Of a stretch of DNA of 64,000 nt, positions 1 through 8,474 are shown piece by piece. The notes beneath the pieces are model-generated. The model did no database searches. It worked only from the letters and a program-made list of their open reading frames with translations, and was not told the DNA's origin. The first letter of the stretch is position 1. Each line of letters starts with the position of its first letter. The translations under genes and the position numbers were made by a program. The DNA is from Bacteroides mediterraneensis (GTDB lineage: Bacteria > Bacteroidota > Bacteroidia > Bacteroidales > Bacteroidaceae), in assembly GCF_900128455.1 (NCBI RefSeq), contig NZ_LT635783.1, forward strand, positions 720,322 through 784,321. The letters run 5' to 3'.

Positions 1-108
1 TATCGTCGCCGGAGAGCCAACCGTCACAAACAGGGTTGAACGGTTTGGATATGAGAATTAAAGCGAGATGAGTGTATCAAATAAATTGTAGAATTAAAAA
101 AGAAGATT

Positions 109-642
109 ATGAGAAAGTTATTTTTGCTCGTAGTGATTGTCATGGCTGCCATTTCGGCCAGTGCACAGGAAGGTGTGTATCTGGGAGGTGGTATCAGCTT
201 GTGGAGAAACAATGATGTGGATAAAACATCGTTCTCCATCACGCCGGATGTAGGTTATAACCTGAGTAAGCAATGGGCTGTAGGTGTAGAACTGGCCTAT
301 GCGCATAAAGGGTATGACGGAGAGCTTGAGGTTAGTTCCAATGCGTTTGCATTGGCTCCGTATGCACGTTATTCATTCTATGAAAACAAAATCGTGCGCC
401 TGTTTCTGGATATGGGATTCGGTTTCTCTACTTACAAGGCAAAACATGCCGATTCTGTCAACGGTTTTGAGATTGGCGTAAAGCCGGGTCTGGCCTTGAA
501 GTTGAACGACCATTTCAGCTTCATTACGAAAGTCGGTTTTGCCGGTTACCGTGATGATTATTATCGTGATTTGGAGGGTAATGGATTTGGTGTCGGCCTG
601 GATATGGAAAACATTTCCATTGGCATCGATTACGAATTCTAA
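109..642 (+). CDS. Secreted outer-membrane beta-barrel protein (porin-like)
   Basis: The 177-residue protein starts with a clear signal peptide (residues 1-19, ending ASA before Q20). The rest alternates hydrophobic and polar residues with many Gly, Tyr and Phe, and ends in a terminal aromatic strand (YEF), as expected of a small 8-stranded outer-membrane barrel of the OmpA/OprF beta-barrel type. No peptidoglycan-binding domain follows. The start is preceded by an A-rich stretch with AAGAAG. It is followed by a strong terminator, so it is probably the last or only gene of its transcript. The fold class is well supported; the substrate or role cannot be read from sequence. Confidence 0.75.
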   Translation: MRKLFLLVVIVMAAISASAQEGVYLGGGISLWRNNDVDKTSFSITPDVGYNLSKQWAVGVELAYAHKGYDGELEVSSNAFALAPYARYSFYENKIVRLFLDMGFGFSTYKAKHADSVNGFEIGVKPGLALKLNDHFSFITKVGFAGYRDDYYRDLEGNGFGVGLDMENISIGIDYEF

Positions 643-669
643 GAAATAACATTTAAAACCTTGTGAGAA

Positions 670-711
670 GGGAGCAAAAAGAGGCAAAAACTTCTTTTTT
701 GCTCCCTTTTT
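670..711 (+). terminator. Rho-independent terminator after the first barrel gene
   Basis: GGGAGCAAAAA (670-680) pairs with TTTTTGCTCCC (696-706) around a 15-base loop and is followed by a T run. It lies 28 bases after the stop codon. Confidence 0.85.
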
Positions 712-712
712 A

Positions 713-743
713 TTTGTATCTCCGCTTTATCTTCTTAAATTTG
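713..743 (+). promoter_or_regulatory. Bacteroides-type promoter for the second barrel gene
   Basis: TTTG (713-716), 19 bases, then TAAATTTG (736-743). This matches the Bacteroides -33/-7 consensus, and the start codon lies 23 bases downstream. It directly follows the terminator, so this gene is transcribed on its own. Confidence 0.7.
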
Positions 744-766
744 TGTAATTCATCTATTTTAATCTT

Positions 767-1405
767 ATGAAACGAATTGCATGTATAGTGGCTTGTTTGT
801 TCACTGTGTTGACAATGGCCGCGCAGACGAAGGTAACCTGGAGTATGAAATTAGGACTGGGTATGAGTACTTGGATGGGGAAAGATGCGGGAGATGCTTC
901 TCCGTTGTTTAATCAGAAAGTAGGAGTGGGGATTGATGTACCGTTGAGTGGAGTCGTTTCCTTTCAGACCGGATTGAACTGGGTATCGAAAGGGGCTAGT
1001 ATGGATGCGGACATTGTGGAAGCCAACACTCAAAATGAGGTGAGCGTGCATGTAAATCAGAATTACTTTGAGATGCCCTTGTTGGCAGCCTTTCATGTGG
1101 GAACCGCATCCAACTTTGACATGGTATTTACTGTAGGTCCGTATCTGGCTTATGGAGTGAACGGCAAGCGGGATATCGACATTGACGATTTGACCGTCTC
1201 TTATAATACATTTGGTGATTCGAAAGTTGAAGAAGAAGTGATTCCGGGCTTGCGCCGTTTCGATGCCGGATTGCTTGGAGGCGTCGCACTGGATTTCCCG
1301 CGCTGGACGGTAGGGCTTGACGGAGAATTCGGTCTTTGTAAGCTGGCCAGCTATTCAAAGACACGTAACCTTGCTTTCTTCTTTACCGCCGCCTATAAGT
1401 TTTAA
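767..1405 (+). CDS. Secreted outer-membrane beta-barrel protein (PorT-like family)
   Basis: The 212-residue protein has a signal peptide (residues 1-19, ending MAA before Q20). Short amphipathic strands with Gly turns follow (for example KLGLGMSTWMG and FQTGLNWVSKG), and it ends with AAYKF, a typical aromatic C-terminal strand. This is the pattern of the PorT-like outer-membrane beta-barrel family common in Bacteroidetes. It resembles its upstream neighbour in class but not closely in sequence. Its stop codon overlaps the 3' end of the convergent MFS gene by four bases. The specific role is unknown. Confidence 0.75.
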   Translation: MKRIACIVACLFTVLTMAAQTKVTWSMKLGLGMSTWMGKDAGDASPLFNQKVGVGIDVPLSGVVSFQTGLNWVSKGASMDADIVEANTQNEVSVHVNQNYFEMPLLAAFHVGTASNFDMVFTVGPYLAYGVNGKRDIDIDDLTVSYNTFGDSKVEEEVIPGLRRFDAGLLGGVALDFPRWTVGLDGEFGLCKLASYSKTRNLAFFFTAAYKF

Positions 1406-2994
1406 TGCTTAGAGGGGCGATGAATGCTGGACAGTCTGTACCTTTTCTTGGTGGGCAGACTGTGCAGCATTTTCAGGGCTGCCAGATGACGGTCGCGCCA
1501 TATCCGGTAGCTGACGACAATCACCAGAAAAACCGTTCCGATGATGCAAACCCAGCCGAACAGTTCTTTCAGGCTGGTCAGCATGGTCTGGGTATTGACT
1601 TCGTTGTAGAGTTGCATGAGAGAGGCATTGGGAATCGACTCTGTGAGGTCATCCAAATCACGGCTCAGCAATGCCCAGTTGTCCAGCTGGAGATGTTTCA
1701 TCCAGCGGTTCAATATGGCACTGCCCAGCGGGGTGGCAATACTGGTGCGGATGAAGCTGAGCACGCACAGTGACTGGAAGAAATGTTTGAACGGAATGTG
1801 CTTGGCCACGTAGATGGTCAGTGCGATGTAGAGAATCCCGTGCCCGATTCCTTTCAGAAAGTTCGGCAAGTACAGGCTTTCAATGTTCAAGTCTGGATAA
1901 ATCAGGAAATACATGTAGTACTGGTACACGACAATCAGTGTGAATCCTACTGAAATCAACAGTTTATATCCTTTTTTCAGTACGGCCTGCCGGAAGAAGA
2001 CGACTCCCGCTCCGGCAAGGATACCTACAAACACGCACCAGTTCAGTGAGATGGCGTTGAGGGTATCGTATCGCAGAATGGACATCATGAAGGCATTCTG
2101 AAGTACGGATGAAGTGGCCAGAAACAGGCAGAGCATCAGGAACAGGAACAAGATGACGGGGAACTTCTTGTATTTGAATACTTGCGGGTCGATGTACGGA
2201 TGGCGGATGGAAGTCATCCGGTTGATGTTGACCAGCAAGGTCACCACGGCAATCACGATGCAGGCACGTATCTGTGCGCTGTCCAGCCAGTCATAATAGT
2301 CCCCGTAAATGCAGATGAAAACAATGGCAAACAGCATGGTGGTCCATAGGGCAAGTCCTATCCAGTCGATGCCGTACAACGGCATTTTCTTCATCAGGCG
2401 GACAGAGCGGGTAAGACACATGACACAGACCCATACAATCATCAGCATACCGATGACGAACCAGTGCATGTATTGCCAGTTGGCCCAGTCGTTGATGTGC
2501 ATCGTGACCAGTCCGGAAAGCTGGATACTTTCGAGCACAATGATGTAAATCACGGGGTAGAACACGGAGAAGTTGCCCGAAGGCGTGATGCTCAGACGGA
2601 TGTTGGAAAAACATTCAAACGTCCCCCACATGCGGAAGAATCCCGACACAAAGCATACGCAAATCATGAGGAAGATGTTTTCCGTGTGCATGGTAATCAG
2701 GTTGCAGGCAATCAGTACCGGACAAACCGTCATGAAGATGGAGCGGGTCGTAAACCGAGCCTTCAGACGGAACAGAATCGGGAAGATGATGGTCATGCCG
2801 ATGAAAGAGGCATATCCGGCCATGGTGACATCTTCCTGAATGCAGCCCAAGGCACTCGACATCTGGGTGGCTGCAGGCAGGAATACTCCTCCGTTGAACT
2901 GGAATACCATGGCAAAAAACATGGACAAGCCGATGCAGACGGAGGTGGGCAGAAAATCTTTAAAGTATAGGATACGAGGACGTTGTTCAGCCAT
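1402..2994 (-). CDS. MFS drug exporter, 14-TM DHA2 (EmrB-like)
   Basis: This 530-residue inner-membrane protein has about 14 hydrophobic helices and no signal peptide, the size and topology of the DHA2 family of proton-driven drug exporters. It lies 8 bases after the HlyD-type adaptor gene, which follows a TolC-type gene, so all three parts of an EmrAB-TolC-like pump are encoded in order. The canonical DHA2 motifs are weak: residues 20-60 (FNGGVFLPAATQMSSALG) keep the general helix-1 pattern, but the motif C glycines are not obvious. The export substrate is unknown. The linked esterase and AraC regulator suggest an inducible detoxification operon. Confidence 0.8.
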   Translation of the reverse strand: MAEQRPRILYFKDFLPTSVCIGLSMFFAMVFQFNGGVFLPAATQMSSALGCIQEDVTMAGYASFIGMTIIFPILFRLKARFTTRSIFMTVCPVLIACNLITMHTENIFLMICVCFVSGFFRMWGTFECFSNIRLSITPSGNFSVFYPVIYIIVLESIQLSGLVTMHINDWANWQYMHWFVIGMLMIVWVCVMCLTRSVRLMKKMPLYGIDWIGLALWTTMLFAIVFICIYGDYYDWLDSAQIRACIVIAVVTLLVNINRMTSIRHPYIDPQVFKYKKFPVILFLFLMLCLFLATSSVLQNAFMMSILRYDTLNAISLNWCVFVGILAGAGVVFFRQAVLKKGYKLLISVGFTLIVVYQYYMYFLIYPDLNIESLYLPNFLKGIGHGILYIALTIYVAKHIPFKHFFQSLCVLSFIRTSIATPLGSAILNRWMKHLQLDNWALLSRDLDDLTESIPNASLMQLYNEVNTQTMLTSLKELFGWVCIIGTVFLVIVVSYRIWRDRHLAALKMLHSLPTKKRYRLSSIHRPSKH

Positions 2995-3002
2995 TTCTCA
3001 AC

Positions 3003-4037
3003 TTATTGTTTTACGTAACATTCTACATTCATTCCGGCTCTCAGACGCTGCAAGTCTTCCGGACGGTTGTTTTGGGTAAATTCGATGCGGACCGGGATGC
3101 GTTGTTCCACTTTCACGAAGTTACCGGCCGAGTTGTTTTGTGGAATGAGCGAATAAGAAGCTCCGGTGGCATCCGAGATGGAAGCGATGCGGCCTTCAAA
3201 TTTTACCCCCGGAATGGCATCCACTTTCACTTCTACCAGCTGGTTTCTCCGCATGTCGGTCGTTTGGGTTTCCTTATAGTTGGCGATGACCCATTTTTCC
3301 GTGCCGTCCACCAGTGTCACCAAGGCCTGTCCCGGCTGTACCAGTTCCCCTTCGTGGATATCCTTTCGTCCGGTCACTCCGTCGGTCGTAGCCAGAATGA
3401 CGGTATAAGAAAGGTTCAGCTTGGCCAGGTTAAGAGCTGCTTCCGCCAGTTTGATGGCCGATTCGTTCTGTTCCAGTCGCTGGGTCTGTTCCTGTTTCTG
3501 GAGCAAGGTAGACTGTTTCTGTCGCATCAGCTGTTCGTAGCGGGCCTGGGTGGCCTCGTAGTCCGTCTTTACCCGGTCGAACTGTTGGGGAGTGACCGCC
3601 TCTTCTTTCAGCAGTTCCTGATAACGTTTATAATCGGTTTCTGCATTCTTCAGGCGGACCCGTTGTTCGTCGATGGCCGCATCCGTGACGAGGATGTTGT
3701 TCTGCGTGGTGTTGATGGTGGTGTGCATGGCACTCTTTCCGGCCAGGGCATTGCGGTAGTCAGCCTCGGCTTGGGCTACTTTCAACCGGTATTCCGTGTC
3801 TTCGATGATGGCCAGCGTGTCTCCTTTCTTCACGGTCTGGTATTCCTCAAAACAAATCTTCTTGATGAATCCCTGTACCCGTGTGCTGACGGGGGTGAGG
3901 TGCTGTTTCACTTGCGCATTGTCGGTGTATTCCACGTTGCCCAGGTGGATGAACTTGCCGCATACCCAGCTGATGCCGGCTGCGAGGACCAGAAGTATAA
4001 AGAAGTTGGAAATCGCTCTTTTCTTGTTTCGTATCAT
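3003..4037 (-). CDS. HlyD/EmrA-type periplasmic adaptor subunit
   Basis: The 344-residue protein has one N-terminal membrane anchor (about residues 10-28), a lipoyl-like half motif (VSTRVQGFIKKICFEEYQTVKKGDTL), a long coiled-coil hairpin rich in Gln, Glu and Lys (about 85-205), the second lipoyl half (DGVTGRKDIHEGELVQPGQAL) and a C-terminal beta-barrel. This is the standard membrane fusion protein layout and length. It would bridge the MFS exporter in the inner membrane and the TolC channel. It lies between their genes in one operon, 33 bases after tolC and 8 bases before the exporter. Confidence 0.88.
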   Translation of the reverse strand: MIRNKKRAISNFFILLVLAAGISWVCGKFIHLGNVEYTDNAQVKQHLTPVSTRVQGFIKKICFEEYQTVKKGDTLAIIEDTEYRLKVAQAEADYRNALAGKSAMHTTINTTQNNILVTDAAIDEQRVRLKNAETDYKRYQELLKEEAVTPQQFDRVKTDYEATQARYEQLMRQKQSTLLQKQEQTQRLEQNESAIKLAEAALNLAKLNLSYTVILATTDGVTGRKDIHEGELVQPGQALVTLVDGTEKWVIANYKETQTTDMRRNQLVEVKVDAIPGVKFEGRIASISDATGASYSLIPQNNSAGNFVKVEQRIPVRIEFTQNNRPEDLQRLRAGMNVECYVKQ

Positions 4038-4070
4038 GTCTTGATTCTTTTTGTGTGAATATAAATGGAG

Positions 4071-5375
4071 TTAAAGGGTTCCTGTAATCTTTTTCAACAG
4101 GTAGTACTGATACAATATACCAATCTGATAGTTGGCCAGCTGGAGTTCCATGTCCAGCTGCATGTTGCTGGCATCCAGCATGTCGGTAATCAGTGACAGC
4201 CCGTTCAGGTAGCGTTGGCGGACAATCCGGAAGTTTTCGTGTGCCAGCTGTACGCTCTTCTGTTGGGTCTGGAGCCGCACGTAGGCTTCGTTCAGGTTCA
4301 CGTAGGCTTCATGCACGTTGTGCTCGATTTCTTCCTTGGCCAGCTCGTAGTTCTTTTCCGCTTTCGAAGTGGCAATCCGTGCCTGCCTCAGTTTTTTCTT
4401 GCTTTTGAACAAGGCATCCAGGTTGTATGAAATACCGACTCCGGCAAACCAGTAGGTGAAATTGTTGTTCAATGGCGGTACCTCTACCAGAATCGGACCG
4501 GTGAAGTCGTTCGTGGCTGTCAGGTTGATGTGTGGTCTGCGTTCCGAACGAATCAGGTCCTGCTGGTTGTGGCTCAGCTTGATGGCGGTTTGTGCCTGTT
4601 GAAGAGTAGGCGACTCCTGCGAGTCTTCCATCCATGAAATTTCCTGTCGTTTGTCCACATTTATATGGAACAAAGCTGTGGAATCCGGGACGATGTGTAT
4701 CGAAGGCTCCAGTCCGATGGTCGTCGTCAGCTTGTGGTTCAGTACATTGAGCCTGTTTACGGTAGAAGTCAGTCCCAGCTGAAGATTCTGAAGCTGCAGT
4801 TCGTAACGGGTGATGTCACTTTTCAGCGCTGTTCCTTGCTGGTAGGCAGCCCGCATATCCTTTACCAGCAGACGCGTCTGCTCGATGTTCTTTTCATATA
4901 CGGTCTGTTGGTTCCGTAGCTGAAACAAGTCCAGGTAGTAGCCCAGCAACATGAATCGTAAATCTTGCTGATTGTTGTCGTAAGTCTGTTGGGACAGTTG
5001 GTGTTGTAGTTTCGCTTTTTGTATGTTTGCGTGGATACTTCCCCCTGCATAGATGACCTGTGAGGCCTTGAGTACAAAGGTATTCCCGAAGTGTGGCATA
5101 TCGGCATGTACTCCGTTACTGAAATTTCGGTCGGTCATGCAACCATCCCCAATGTAATTGAGTTCCAGTTGGGCATTGATAGACGGCAGCTTGGCATCCT
5201 TGGCCACTTTTACAGCCTGTGCACTTTCGTCGATAGCCAGTGCATGCAGCTGAATGCTCTTACTGTTCTGGTCTGCCAGCTGAAACAGTTCGTGAATGGA
5301 GAGCACCCGCTCCTGGGCCGCAATGTACATAAAAAAAGAAAGAACTCCGATACTTGCAATTAGTCTTTTATTCAT
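4071..5375 (-). CDS. TolC-family outer-membrane efflux channel
   Basis: The 434-residue protein has a signal peptide (about 1-20) followed by two repeats of long helices rich in Gln, Leu and Ala. The repeats include segments such as LHALAIDESAQAVKVAKDAKLPSI and a second-half counterpart near residue 265, typical of the outer-membrane efflux protein family. Its start codon overlaps the stop of the upstream esterase gene (ATGA), which indicates translational coupling. It supplies the outer-membrane duct for the EmrAB-like pump encoded next. Confidence 0.88.
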   Translation of the reverse strand: MNKRLIASIGVLSFFMYIAAQERVLSIHELFQLADQNSKSIQLHALAIDESAQAVKVAKDAKLPSINAQLELNYIGDGCMTDRNFSNGVHADMPHFGNTFVLKASQVIYAGGSIHANIQKAKLQHQLSQQTYDNNQQDLRFMLLGYYLDLFQLRNQQTVYEKNIEQTRLLVKDMRAAYQQGTALKSDITRYELQLQNLQLGLTSTVNRLNVLNHKLTTTIGLEPSIHIVPDSTALFHINVDKRQEISWMEDSQESPTLQQAQTAIKLSHNQQDLIRSERRPHINLTATNDFTGPILVEVPPLNNNFTYWFAGVGISYNLDALFKSKKKLRQARIATSKAEKNYELAKEEIEHNVHEAYVNLNEAYVRLQTQQKSVQLAHENFRIVRQRYLNGLSLITDMLDASNMQLDMELQLANYQIGILYQYYLLKKITGTL

Positions 5376-6355
5376 TTGTCTGTGTGATATTGAAAAACAG
5401 TTTGAAACCAGCTGACCACTCTCTCGATGACCGGTTGTTGGAACCAGTATAAATCGCCGTGTCCGGCACCTTCCACCGTGACGTAAGTGGCTTGGTTGCC
5501 TTTTTCTGTCAGAGCTTTGAACAGCTGTTCGCTTTGCACGGGCGATACCAGCCTGTCGTTACTTCCATGCATAATCAGGAAGGGAGGCATGTGCTCCTTT
5601 ACGTGTCCCAGCGGACTGGCTTTCATGGCCTTTTCCGGGTCGGAAAGGATGCTGGCTCCCGCAAAGTCTGCAAAGGCAGGGCCGTGTACGAGTAAAGCTT
5701 CTGTTACAGCCGGTGAGGCATGAACCTGCTGTATGGCATCAGAATAACCTTCGCCGATGTTCAGCAAATTGCTGATGCCGTAAATGGTGACGGCAGCCTG
5801 TACGTCGGACGACTGGTCGAGATAGTCTCCTTGGTCAAACTCTTTTTCTCCATTGGTTGTGCCTACCATTTGTGACAGATAACCGCCGGCAGAATCTCCG
5901 ATGACTCCGATGCGGGTGGGGTCGATGCCAAATTGCGCGGCATGTGCTCTTAGGAAACGTACGGCCGCTTTTCCATCGATGACCAGTGCCGGAAATTTGT
6001 CGGGAACCGTACGGTACTCTGCAGCGGCCACCACGAATCCGGCTTTGGCCAGTGCCATACGCATTTCGATGAACTTCTCATAATCTGCAGATGTGAATCC
6101 TCCTCCGGGGAAATATACAATTGCAGGTTTGGGGGTACGGGTCCGTGGAACCAGCACGGTCATCCGCAACGCACGGTTGCTGCGAGTGGAAATGACCTGT
6201 GAATAGATAATGCCACTGATTACATCTATCTGCCCCTCCGTAATTTCCACTTTGATGCTTTCCGGTCTGTTCTCGGAAGCTTTTTCGGGCATGGCCGATG
6301 CGCGGAAGGTGGTTCCTGCAAGCAAAACTGCAAATGCCAAAATACATTTCATCAT
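5372..6355 (-). CDS. Secreted alpha/beta-hydrolase (esterase/lipase family)
   Basis: The 327-residue protein has a signal peptide (about 1-21) and an alpha/beta-hydrolase fold of the BD-FAE/carboxylesterase type. An oxyanion-hole motif (YFPGGGFTSADY) takes the place of the usual HGGG. The nucleophile elbow is GDSAGG (Ser in IGVIGDSAGGYLSQM). The C-terminal region has the acid (LIMHGSNDRLV) and catalytic His (EGAGHGDLYWF). It is the first gene of the efflux operon and overlaps the TolC gene by four bases. A periplasmic esterase fixed to a drug-type pump suggests that an ester compound is hydrolysed before or after export. This is inference; the substrate is unknown. Confidence 0.83.
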   Translation of the reverse strand: MMKCILAFAVLLAGTTFRASAMPEKASENRPESIKVEITEGQIDVISGIIYSQVISTRSNRALRMTVLVPRTRTPKPAIVYFPGGGFTSADYEKFIEMRMALAKAGFVVAAAEYRTVPDKFPALVIDGKAAVRFLRAHAAQFGIDPTRIGVIGDSAGGYLSQMVGTTNGEKEFDQGDYLDQSSDVQAAVTIYGISNLLNIGEGYSDAIQQVHASPAVTEALLVHGPAFADFAGASILSDPEKAMKASPLGHVKEHMPPFLIMHGSNDRLVSPVQSEQLFKALTEKGNQATYVTVEGAGHGDLYWFQQPVIERVVSWFQTVFQYHTDK

Positions 6356-6394
6356 AATTTCATCGCTAATTTATAGTCTCTTCTATTGCTGGTG

Positions 6395-6402
6395 CAAAAT
6401 TA
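6395..6402 (-). promoter_or_regulatory. Candidate -7 box for the esterase-efflux operon
   Basis: Read on the minus strand this is TAATTTTG, a match to TAnnTTTG, 40 bases before the esterase start. No good TTTG was found at the usual distance, which fits an activator-dependent promoter. Confidence 0.45.
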
Positions 6403-6414
6403 AACCTTTATTTT

Positions 6415-6437
6415 TATGCGGAATATGCGATTTATGC
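6415..6437. repeat. Three TATGC repeats at 9-bp spacing, candidate operator
   Basis: TATGC occurs at 6415, 6424 and 6433, exactly 9 bp apart, in the 116-bp gap between the divergent araC-type and esterase genes. The repeats lie just upstream of the candidate -7 box of the efflux operon. They are plausible binding half-sites for the neighbouring regulator. Confidence 0.4.
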
Positions 6438-6471
6438 AAAAAGATTATCATTTTAAGCCACAGAACTAGCG

Positions 6472-7278
6472 ATGAATCAGGAACAGGAGAGTTACATTTC
6501 GTTGATAAACCGTACCAGCCGGGAGACCATCCGAATCAAGAAGACGGGTTGGGAAGAGATTAATCTGCCGGGGCATACACACGGCCAGTGCCAGATTGTA
6601 TATACTCTTTCGGGCACATTGCATGTGCAGATTGGTTCGACCAACTATTTTGTGCCGGAGAAGCACATTGCCTGGATTCCCGGTTGTACGGAACACAAAC
6701 TGTGCAGTAACAACCGGCAGACTTCGCTGGTAATCTTTTATTTGTCGCTCGACAGCGATGGAGGCGATGAGGCGTTGAAGGATTTTTCCATTTACCACAC
6801 CGACTCTTTTGTGGCAGAAAACCTGAAGTTTATCGCTTCGAAAGGGACGGAGATAAACCGGGAGGATACCCCCGATTTGTATGCTTTTGCCCTGGGCTTT
6901 TTCCGTTTGCTTCCTTCCATCAGCCAGAACATGGGCTTCCTGTTGAAAACCCTGACCATTCCCAACGATGCCCGTTTGCATCCCATATTGGCATACTTGC
7001 AGGAACATCTGCAAGAAAACCTGAAGATGCCGCAGCTGGCCGAACATTTCGGCTTCTCGGTGCGCAACCTGAGCCGTTTGTTCAATGAATCGGGCATACG
7101 CTTCAGCTATTATGTGAACAACCTCCGGATTATGCGGGCCATCGAGCTGTTTGCCGACGGAGGCAAGACCATGCAGCAGATTGCCTACGAAGTGGGATTT
7201 ACCACCCCGAACAATTTCAACCGGGTGTTCCGTCAGATTACGGGCATGTCGCCCAATGCGTTTATGAAAAACGACTGA
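6472..7278 (+). CDS. AraC-family transcriptional regulator of the efflux operon (putative)
   Basis: The 268-residue protein has an N-terminal cupin-type sensing domain (about 25-110, with HTHGQCQIVYTLSGTLHVQIG and WIPGCTEHKL). The C-terminal AraC domain (about 165-266) has two helix-turn-helix units: MPQLAEHFGFSVRNLSRLFNE and the second ending MQQIAYEVGFTTPNNFNRVFRQITG. It is transcribed away from the esterase-TolC-HlyD-MFS operon from a short shared region holding three TATGC repeats, so it probably controls that operon. The ligand is unknown. Confidence 0.87.
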   Translation: MNQEQESYISLINRTSRETIRIKKTGWEEINLPGHTHGQCQIVYTLSGTLHVQIGSTNYFVPEKHIAWIPGCTEHKLCSNNRQTSLVIFYLSLDSDGGDEALKDFSIYHTDSFVAENLKFIASKGTEINREDTPDLYAFALGFFRLLPSISQNMGFLLKTLTIPNDARLHPILAYLQEHLQENLKMPQLAEHFGFSVRNLSRLFNESGIRFSYYVNNLRIMRAIELFADGGKTMQQIAYEVGFTTPNNFNRVFRQITGMSPNAFMKND

Positions 7279-7321
7279 GTCCCTTTCTTCCGTGCGCGGG
7301 CAGGGAAAGAAAAGGACTCAG
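7275..7321. terminator. Terminator hairpin between convergent araC-type gene and manA
   Basis: CTGAGTCC (7275-7282) pairs with GGACTCAG (7314-7321), and an inner CTTTCTTCC/GGGAAAG region extends the stem. The stop codon of the regulator gene lies in the left arm. It can serve both converging genes, though there is no long T run. Confidence 0.6.
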
Positions 7322-7351
7322 CTATAATGAGAAATAAGAAATGCAGGTAGT

Positions 7352-8323
7352 TTATACGTAAGTTTCCAGGAAGGACACTTCACCGTCTGGCACGACTTCC
7401 AGGTTTTGGGTCGTGGCAGGGAACAAGACAGACTCACCGGCTTTCAGGGAAATGCAGTTGCCTTCATTGTCGGTCACGGTGCAGCTTCCCTTCATGCAGA
7501 TGTAGATGACGAAAGAATCCAGTTCACTGTAGTCCATCGTCATGGATTCTGTCAGGTTATAGACAGAGGTGGTGAAATACGGACAGCTGACCAGCTCTAC
7601 CGGTTCATCCTTGCGCGGAGTGTAATGGGTGCGATAGTCGTTTTCTACCGTATAGTCGATGGCACCTTTCGACAGTTCGGTGTGCAGCTCGCGAAGGTTG
7701 CCGTTCTTGTCTCTGCGGTTGAAGTCGTAGATGCGGTAAGTGATGTTGGAAGTCTGCTGGATTTCGGCCAGGAAACAGCCTGCTCCGATGCTGTGGATAC
7801 GTCCTGCCGGCAGGAAGAACACGTCGCCCGGCTGTACGTCGTATTTGTCGAGTGCGTCGCAGATGGTATTGTCTTCAATCATCCGGGCATATTCTTCCGG
7901 AGTGATTTTTTTCTTCAGTCCGGAATAAAGATGTGCTTTTCCGCCCGTATTGTCGATGATGTACCACATCTCCGTCTTTCCCATGGACTGGTGGCGCTTC
8001 ATGGCCAGTTCGTCGTTGGGGTGTACCTGGATGGATAAATCTTGTTTGGCATCGATAAATTTAATCAGCAAAGGGAATTTGCCCTGGAAACGCTGATAAT
8101 TTTCTTTTCCTACCAGTTTTTCCTTATATTCTTGCATCAGTTGGGTAAGGTTCTTGCCGGCATCTGCTCCGTCGGCCACCACGGATTCATCGCCCGGCAC
8201 ATCGGATATTTCCCAGCTTTCTCCCACCTGTTCCTGCTGGCAGTCAAGCTGTTTGAAAGGAATGATACGTTCTCCTCCCCAGAGGGTGGATTTCAAAATC
8301 GGTTTGAATTTTAAAGGATACAT
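7352..8323 (-). CDS. manA: Mannose-6-phosphate isomerase, class I
   Basis: This cytoplasmic zinc enzyme interconverts fructose-6-phosphate and mannose-6-phosphate. The zinc-site motifs of type I isomerases are present: SIQVHPNDELA (Gln and His), KTEMWYII (Glu) and PAGRIHSIGAG (His plus the conserved Arg region). I chose the ATG at 8323 (MYPLKFKPILKS), giving 323 residues, because the family starts there; the upstream in-frame extension has no conserved character. A second ATG lies immediately before it at 8326. It is flanked by the convergent regulator and a terminated lipoprotein gene, so it is probably a single-gene transcript. Confidence 0.9.
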   Translation of the reverse strand: MYPLKFKPILKSTLWGGERIIPFKQLDCQQEQVGESWEISDVPGDESVVADGADAGKNLTQLMQEYKEKLVGKENYQRFQGKFPLLIKFIDAKQDLSIQVHPNDELAMKRHQSMGKTEMWYIIDNTGGKAHLYSGLKKKITPEEYARMIEDNTICDALDKYDVQPGDVFFLPAGRIHSIGAGCFLAEIQQTSNITYRIYDFNRRDKNGNLRELHTELSKGAIDYTVENDYRTHYTPRKDEPVELVSCPYFTTSVYNLTESMTMDYSELDSFVIYICMKGSCTVTDNEGNCISLKAGESVLFPATTQNLEVVPDGEVSFLETYV

Positions 8324-8348
8324 CATATACTTATTGTTTAGGTCTGTA

Positions 8349-8356
8349 CAAAAGTA
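8349..8356 (-). promoter_or_regulatory. Candidate -7 box for manA
   Basis: On the minus strand this reads TACTTTTG, a match to TAnnTTTG, 26 bases before the chosen start. The -33 element is not clear. Confidence 0.45.
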
Positions 8357-8399
8357 GTGAAAACCCTTCATAAAATGAGGAAATCGGAAGAAAAAGAAT

Positions 8400-8443
8400 C
8401 TCCGGTTTTCATACGCGGTGGATACTTTGCATGAAAACCGGAG
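8400..8443 (-). terminator. Terminator after the beta-helix lipoprotein gene
   Basis: A perfect 13-bp stem, CTCCGGTTTTCAT (8400-8412) with ATGAAAACCGGAG (8431-8443), encloses an 18-base loop. On the minus strand it is followed by a T-rich stretch. Confidence 0.8.
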
Positions 8444-8474
8444 AAGAAAAGCAAATCAGTGTGATGTGTTATGG

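Noticed and set aside
1..71. 3' end of a gene entering from the left
   Set aside because: Frames end at 39, 61 and 71, but with fewer than 25 codons no frame can be supported.
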